Positions 6,401 through 10,377 of a stretch of DNA of 10,377 nt are shown piece after piece. The notes beneath the pieces were generated by a model. It searched no databases, had not been told where the DNA came from, and saw only the letters and a program-made list of their open reading frames with translations. The stretch is from positions 1 to 10,377 of the forward strand of contig JBKHHW010000108.1 in the NCBI GenBank assembly GCA_046538945.1, read 5' to 3'. The first letter of the stretch is position 1; the number at the start of each line of letters is the position of its first letter. Position numbers and translations under genes: made by a program. This DNA is from JAEZKC01 sp046538945. Lineage in GTDB: Bacteria > Fibrobacterota > Chitinivibrionia > Chitinivibrionales > Chitinispirillaceae.

Positions 6401-6619
6401 ATGAAAGACAAGATTCATCCCAAATACGAACAAGTGAAGTTTACCTGCTCTTGTGGTAATGTTATCGAAACCCGTGCGACCACCGGCAGCAAGCACATCG
6501 AAATCTGCAACGAGTGTCATCCCTACTACACCGGCAAGCAGAAACTTATCGACAGTGCAGGTAGAGTGGACCGATTCCGCAAACGCTATCAGAAAGCACA
6601 GAACAACAAGGAATCTTAG
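6401..6619 (+). CDS. rpmE: 50S ribosomal protein L31 (zinc-binding type)
   Basis: The 72-residue protein is L31 of the large ribosomal subunit, which sits at the central protuberance and bridges to the 30S head. It begins MKDKIHPKY, has the zinc-ligand pairs C16/C18 (CSC) and C36/C39 (CNEC), and continues HPYYTGKQKLID, then 'GRVDRFRKRY', all typical. The four cysteines mark the zinc-containing form, not the cysteine-free paralogue used in zinc starvation. GGAGAGG (6389-6395) provides a strong Shine-Dalgarno. The gene is divergent from the TonB-dependent receptor and is followed by a strong terminator, so it is probably transcribed alone, although it heads a commonly conserved rpmE-DUF1385-prfA-prmC order. 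Confidence 0.97.
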   Translation: MKDKIHPKYEQVKFTCSCGNVIETRATTGSKHIEICNECHPYYTGKQKLIDSAGRVDRFRKRYQKAQNNKES

Positions 6620-6640
6620 TTCTATCAGTTTGAAAAGCAC

Positions 6641-6676
6641 GGACGGAGAGGGAGAAATCCTTTTCCGTCCTTTTTT
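6641..6676 (+). terminator. Intrinsic terminator of rpmE
   Basis: A 13-bp stem (6641-6653 with 6658-6670, two G-T wobbles) closes on a GAAA tetraloop (6654-6657) and is followed directly by six T residues (6671-6676). It starts about 20 bases after the rpmE stop and is a textbook Rho-independent terminator. Confidence 0.92.
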
Positions 6677-6752
6677 ATAATAACAGCTCTGTTCCAAACG
6701 TACTCATCATCTTACCTCAAGCAGCACTGAACAGTTTTTCAGGAACAAACCA

Positions 6753-7718
6753 ATGTCAAAAAAACATCTGCTTACGATTTTCACTTTTCCGGTTTCACTC
6801 CTGCTTTCAGGATCATCCAAAAACAAAGTCGGCGGCCAGGCTATCATCGAAGGTGTGATGATGCGGGGCAAACAGAAAATCTCCTGGGCCGTCAGGCATC
6901 CGGATGGGAAGGTGATCATCGAACGGTTCCCCTTTGTTTCCCTCTGCAGGACAAACCGCCTTTTTGCTCTGCCTGTGATCCGGGGAGTGATCAACCTGTT
7001 TGAATCATTCAAACTGGGTTACAAGGCTCTGTCCCGGTCTGCGGACATAATGGCTGAAGCTGAAAAGAAGGATGTCGATGTGAAGAAGGAGAGTTCTCTG
7101 AAGGAGAAGATCTCAGCAGCCGGGAGCATGGTGTTCGCTTTCATGTTTTCATTGGGTCTGTTCATGTATGCTCCCATGTGGACCGTTTCCCAGGTGATTC
7201 CTGAACGATCCTCACTTCTGTTCAACCTTTCGGCGGGAGGGATGCGCATAGCACTGTTTCTGGCCTACTTGACGGGAATAAGCATGTGGAAAGAGGTGCG
7301 GCGAGTTTTTGAATACCACGGAGCAGAGCACAAGGCCATATTCACATTCGAGGATGGAAAAGAGCTGACTTACGAAAACATGGACCAGTACCCGACGGTG
7401 CATCCGCGCTGCGGCACTAGCTTTCTGATTCTGGTGGCCATCTCAAGCATTCTGCTGTTCTCGGTTATCGATTCCATTTACATACAGCTGTTCGGTCCCT
7501 TTATCAATGTGCTTCACCGTGTTGTCATCCACCTGTTTCTTGTTCCGCTGGTAGGTGGAGTTTCATACGAAGTGCTCAAACTATCTGACAGATACCAGCA
7601 TTTTCCTGTTGTCGGGATTCTGATCAAACCGGGGCTGTGGCTTCAGAAGATCACCACCCGCAAGCCGGACAAAACACAGCTGGAAATCGCCACATCGGCT
7701 CTTAAGGCAGCACTATGA
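6753..7718 (+). CDS. DUF1385 (YqhQ-family) membrane protein
   Basis: The 321-residue protein belongs to DUF1385, the family of Bacillus YqhQ, whose biochemical function is not established. Family motifs are 'VGGQAIIEGVMMRG' (26-39), 'EYHGAEHKAIFTFEDG' (187-202), 'HPRCGTSF' (217-224) and 'PGLWLQKITTRKPD' (293-306). Likely membrane segments lie at about 122-146, 152-178, 222-248 and 252-272, so it is an inner-membrane protein. The ATG at 6753 has AGGAAC about nine bases upstream. It leaves about 25 residues, including a hydrophobic run (HLLTIFTFPVSLLL), before the usual family start; no ATG, GTG or TTG in that stretch offers a shorter start. Its stop overlaps the prfA start by four bases (ATGA, 7715-7718), suggesting translational coupling. 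No clear promoter was found between the rpmE terminator and this gene. Confidence 0.93.
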   Translation: MSKKHLLTIFTFPVSLLLSGSSKNKVGGQAIIEGVMMRGKQKISWAVRHPDGKVIIERFPFVSLCRTNRLFALPVIRGVINLFESFKLGYKALSRSADIMAEAEKKDVDVKKESSLKEKISAAGSMVFAFMFSLGLFMYAPMWTVSQVIPERSSLLFNLSAGGMRIALFLAYLTGISMWKEVRRVFEYHGAEHKAIFTFEDGKELTYENMDQYPTVHPRCGTSFLILVAISSILLFSVIDSIYIQLFGPFINVLHRVVIHLFLVPLVGGVSYEVLKLSDRYQHFPVVGILIKPGLWLQKITTRKPDKTQLEIATSALKAAL

Positions 7719-8788
7719 TAGCTCAAAAAGTAGAAGGTGTTTTACGGAAATACAAGGAATTGGAGGAGATGATGGCTTCCCCGGAGGTCACCTCAGATCC
7801 TTCCAAAATGGAAAAAATCGGGCGGGAATACAACAACCTGAACAGGAATCTCCCCGTATACAAGAAATACCTCGAACTTGTGAACAGCATTCAGTCCTCA
7901 AAGCAGCTCCTTGCCCAGGAGAGTGATCCCGAGCTTCTGGAACTGGCCAGGGAGGAGCTGGAAAGCTCTGAAGAGGCGCTTCCCGAGGTGGAGCAGAAGG
8001 TCAAGCTTCTTCTTGTTCCCCGCGATCCCAAGGATGTGAAAAACGCAGTACTGGAAATACGGGCGGGCACCGGCGGCACCGAAGCCGGAATTTTCGCAGC
8101 GGATCTCTACCGCATGTACTCCTACTATTTCGAAAGAAAAGGCTGGAGCACGGAGGTTCTGTCATCGAGTTTCGGGGAGCTCAATGCCATAAAAGAAATC
8201 ATAATCATGGTCAAGGGCGACAATGCATTCGGTACTCTGAAGTACGAATCGGGTGTGCACAGAGTCCAGCGCGTTCCTCTCACAGAAGCTCAGGGCAGAG
8301 TGCACACTTCCGCCGCATCGGTGGTGGTTTTCCCCGAAGCGGACGAATTCGATATGCAGATCGATCAAAATGACCTTCGGATTGATACTTACTGCTCCAG
8401 TGGTCCCGGGGGCCAGTCGGTCAACACCACCTATTCAGCAGTGCGGATCGTACACGTCCCCACCGGAGTCACCGTCACCTGCCAGGACGAAAAGTCCCAG
8501 CACAAGAACAAGGCCAAGGCACTCAAGGTGCTCCAGACCCGGCTCTACGAAATGGAGCTGGCCAAAGTGGAGGCGGAGGAGTCGGCGGCACGCAAGAGCA
8601 TGGTGAGCACCGGGGACCGCAGCGCAAAAATCAGAACCTACAACTTTCCCCAGAACCGCGTGACTGACCACCGCATCAATCTCACCTTGTACAATCTGGA
8701 CAGGGTCATAGACGGCGATATGGATGAGCTTATCGAAAACCTCTCCCTGGCCGACCTCAACGAACGAGTGAAACAGGCTGGAATGTAG
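7715..8788 (+). CDS. prfA: Peptide chain release factor 1 (RF1)
   Basis: The 357-residue protein is RF1, which reads UAA and UAG stop codons on the ribosome and triggers release of the finished peptide. The helical N-terminal domain is followed by 'EIRAGTGGTEA' (114-124) and 'HRVQRVPLTEAQGRVHTSA' (182-200), which carries the codon-reading PxT motif as PLT (188-190). The catalytic loop 'SSGPGGQSVNTT' (228-239) has GGQ at 232-234, followed by 'CQDEKSQHKNKAKAL' (256-270). PxT, not the SPF of RF2, together with normal RF1 length and no in-frame stop early in the gene, separates it from prfB. TAAGG (7703-7707) serves as Shine-Dalgarno. prmC, whose product methylates the GGQ glutamine (Q234), follows after 16 bases. 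Confidence 0.97.
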   Translation: MIAQKVEGVLRKYKELEEMMASPEVTSDPSKMEKIGREYNNLNRNLPVYKKYLELVNSIQSSKQLLAQESDPELLELAREELESSEEALPEVEQKVKLLLVPRDPKDVKNAVLEIRAGTGGTEAGIFAADLYRMYSYYFERKGWSTEVLSSSFGELNAIKEIIIMVKGDNAFGTLKYESGVHRVQRVPLTEAQGRVHTSAASVVVFPEADEFDMQIDQNDLRIDTYCSSGPGGQSVNTTYSAVRIVHVPTGVTVTCQDEKSQHKNKAKALKVLQTRLYEMELAKVEAEESAARKSMVSTGDRSAKIRTYNFPQNRVTDHRINLTLYNLDRVIDGDMDELIENLSLADLNERVKQAGM

Positions 8789-8804
8789 CCGGAACCCCCC
8801 TGCG

Positions 8805-9641
8805 ATGACCGTAGCAGAAGCACTCCGCAGCATCCAAGCCCGACTGCATCCCGTTCTGGGAGAGCTGGCCGGACCGGATGCCGAACTCATCCTCCAACAT
8901 ATTCTCAACCAATCCCGAACCGAATTGTATGTTTCATCTACTAAAGAACTCGATACAGAAACAGTTGGACGTATCGGGAAGATAGTGGAACGAAGGCTCA
9001 ATCACGAGCCTCTGCAGTACATTCTGGAAAGAGCGTTTTTCTTCGACCGCGAGTACCTGGTCAACCCCAGGGTTCTCATACCCCGACCGGACACTGAAAC
9101 GCTGATCGAAGAAGTTTTAAGTACTGAACCGGATGAGCCACGCAGATTCGCCGACATCGGCACCGGTTCCGGTATCCTGGCATCAGTTCTGACTGGGCAG
9201 AGGCCGACCTGGACAGCTGTAGGAGTGGATATTTCACCTGATGCTCTGGAAACCGCGGCCCGCAACTGCGGACCTGAAGTGAAACTGCTCTGTGCGGACA
9301 TGCTCTCGGCGTTCAATCAGGAAAAGCTCTTTGACTTTATTATCAGCAACCCGCCCTACATTTCGGCCCGGGACATGGCCCGGCTGGACAGGAGTGTTGC
9401 ACAGTATGAGCCGCATTTAGCACTTTACGGTGGTGAAGACGGACTTGATTTCTACCGAATTCTGTCCCGAACTGCCCCGAAGCATCTGGTGGAAAACGGC
9501 CGTTTGTACCTGGAAATCGGTTATGATCAGGGTGAGAGCGTTCCGGATCTGTTTCGCCGTGACGGCTGGGCCGGCGTTTCTGTCCAGCATGACCTGGCCA
9601 AAAGGCCCCGAGTGGTGAAAGCTCAATGGAAAATCAACTGA
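8805..9641 (+). CDS. prmC: Release factor glutamine N5-methyltransferase
   Basis: The 278-residue enzyme (HemK/PrmC) uses S-adenosylmethionine to methylate the glutamine of the GGQ motif in release factors, improving peptide release. Evidence: an N-terminal helical substrate-binding domain (about 1-75), 'LIPRPDTETLIEEV' (91-104), the SAM-binding 'DIGTGSGILA' (117-126), an acidic 'VGVDIS' (139-144), the catalytic 'NPPYI' (182-186) and 'YEPHLALYGGEDGLDFYR' (201-218). Length is normal for the family. The substrate, RF1, is encoded immediately upstream. The Shine-Dalgarno is weak (GGAA at 8791-8794), so expression may depend on coupling with prfA. Its last 16 bases overlap the start of lpxK. Confidence 0.96.
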   Translation: MTVAEALRSIQARLHPVLGELAGPDAELILQHILNQSRTELYVSSTKELDTETVGRIGKIVERRLNHEPLQYILERAFFFDREYLVNPRVLIPRPDTETLIEEVLSTEPDEPRRFADIGTGSGILASVLTGQRPTWTAVGVDISPDALETAARNCGPEVKLLCADMLSAFNQEKLFDFIISNPPYISARDMARLDRSVAQYEPHLALYGGEDGLDFYRILSRTAPKHLVENGRLYLEIGYDQGESVPDLFRRDGWAGVSVQHDLAKRPRVVKAQWKIN

Positions 9642-10377
9642 GTAGAAAAAAAGCACCGTTCGATTCGCCACTACCCGGCAAACTGGGAACAAGTCCTCTG
9701 GTTTGTGGCCTGGCCGGCCTGTTCAAAGCAGCCGTTCGGGTGCGAAATTCGGCATTCGACACCATACCTCTCCTTTCATACAAAGCGCAACGACCGGTAA
9801 TCAGCATCGGCGGTATACGCGCCGGAGGCACAGGCAAAACGCCGGTAGCTCAGTTTGTCGGCCAGTACCTGACCCAGAGAGGCTACGAAATTGCATTTCT
9901 GTCCAGAGGCTACGGACGAGTGTCCAGAAAACCGGTCCTGGTGAAACCGGGGGAACAGGCCTGCTGGGAGGAAACCGGAGATGAACCGGCGCAGCTGCAC
10001 TCGAATTTGCCCCACTCCTGGCTTGGTATCGGAGCAGACCGGGTGGGGAATGCCAGAAGATTGGCTCCGTTACTCTCCCCCAAGGCGGTTTTTGTTCTGG
10101 ATGACGGGTTTCAGCACCGAAAAATCAGAAGAGATCTCGATATAGTCTGCCTTCATGAGCAGATTTTTCACGACCGGCTGATTCCTGCGGGATACCTCAG
10201 AGAGCCCGTTGAATCTCTGAGCAGGGCAAAGCTTTTTGTACTTGTCGGTTCTGAGGAGAAACTAGAGGAACTTCGTGCGGTAAAAGCCTCACTTGAAAGT
10301 CGTTTCAGCTCTTCACGATGCTCGATACTTCTTCAGAAACCGTCCGGATGGGTTGAAGCGAAAAGCGGCAGAATATG
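9626..10377 (+). CDS. lpxK: Tetraacyldisaccharide 4'-kinase (lipid A synthesis), 3' end outside window
   Basis: This partial gene encodes at least 250 residues and runs off the right edge. LpxK phosphorylates the 4' position of the lipid A disaccharide at the inner membrane, the sixth step of the Raetz pathway. Motifs I read from the frame starting at ATG 9626 are 'VISIGGIRAGGTGKTP' (58-73, a P-loop with GGTGKT at 67-72), 'FLSRGYGR' (91-98), 'GDEP' (118-121), 'GADRVGNAR' (136-144), 'VLDDGFQHRKI' (157-167) and 'PAGYLREP' (187-194), all typical of LpxK. The N-terminal stretch before the P-loop (about residues 15-55) corresponds to the family's membrane-associated helix. Full family length is about 330-350 residues, so perhaps a quarter to a third is missing. 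The start overlaps the prmC end by 16 bases, and the Shine-Dalgarno is weak, suggesting coupling. It indicates a lipopolysaccharide-making diderm. Confidence 0.94.
   Translation, partial: MENQLSRKKAPFDSPLPGKLGTSPLVCGLAGLFKAAVRVRNSAFDTIPLLSYKAQRPVISIGGIRAGGTGKTPVAQFVGQYLTQRGYEIAFLSRGYGRVSRKPVLVKPGEQACWEETGDEPAQLHSNLPHSWLGIGADRVGNARRLAPLLSPKAVFVLDDGFQHRKIRRDLDIVCLHEQIFHDRLIPAGYLREPVESLSRAKLFVLVGSEEKLEELRAVKASLESRFSSSRCSILLQKPSGWVEAKSGRI

Noticed and set aside
6689..6734. CTGTTC/GAACAG inverted repeat followed by TTTTT before the DUF1385 gene, as a second terminator
   Set aside because: The stem is only six pairs with a loop of about 34 bases, and a strong terminator already lies just upstream.
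7715..8788. Release factor 2 (prfB) with programmed frameshift
   Set aside because: The frame is uninterrupted, there is a PxT motif and not SPF, and the neighbourhood is that of prfA.
8435..9001. Long minus-strand open frame (188 codons) opposite prfA and prmC
   Set aside because: It crosses the junction of two certain genes and has no motif or ribosome binding site; it is a by-product of codon use.

Overview
This window looks like chromosomal DNA from a Gram-negative (diderm) bacterium of moderate GC. Two genes show an outer membrane directly: a TonB-dependent outer-membrane receptor and the start of lpxK, the lipid A 4'-kinase. The first gene, a regulator with two GntR-type DNA-binding heads on a LacI-type sensor, together with the overall gene style, makes me think of the Fibrobacterota (Chitinispirillum-like bacteria). 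That placement is inference from memory, not from a search.

Left part (1-2767, + strand): a promoter-like site, the double-headed GntR/LacI regulator (76-1578), then a CapA-type metallophosphatase (start annotated at 1682, end 2767). The regulator has no sugar-utilisation genes beside it, so its target is unknown. The capA start is doubtful: the conserved first beta-strand and the only good Shine-Dalgarno both lie upstream of the first ATG, and the Shine-Dalgarno sits in an inverted repeat. Bases 2768-3011 hold no gene, only short dyads between convergent genes.

Middle part (3012-6152, - strand): a TonB-dependent receptor is followed after about 33 bases by a DUF523-DUF1722 protein, probably one transcript read right to left. 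The receptor has a long leader with a 9-bp inverted repeat, and the region shared with the divergent rpmE gene has six GATAA/TTATC pentamers that may be operator sites. The receptor's ligand cannot be told from the window.

Right part (6401 to the end, + strand): rpmE (ribosomal protein L31) with a strong intrinsic terminator, then a tight cluster of a DUF1385/YqhQ membrane protein, prfA (release factor 1), prmC (the methyltransferase that modifies the GGQ glutamine of release factors) and lpxK, cut by the window end. The order rpmE-DUF1385-prfA-prmC recurs in many bacteria. prfA and prmC act directly together in translation termination. Overlaps of 4 bases (DUF1385/prfA) and 16 bases (prmC/lpxK) suggest translational coupling.

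I see no mobile element, CRISPR array, rRNA or tRNA. Most of the window is ordinary housekeeping DNA. The points worth a second look are the double-headed regulator, the capA translation start, the receptor/rpmE control region, and the DUF523-DUF1722 partner of the receptor. I found no clear evidence of a wholly new system.
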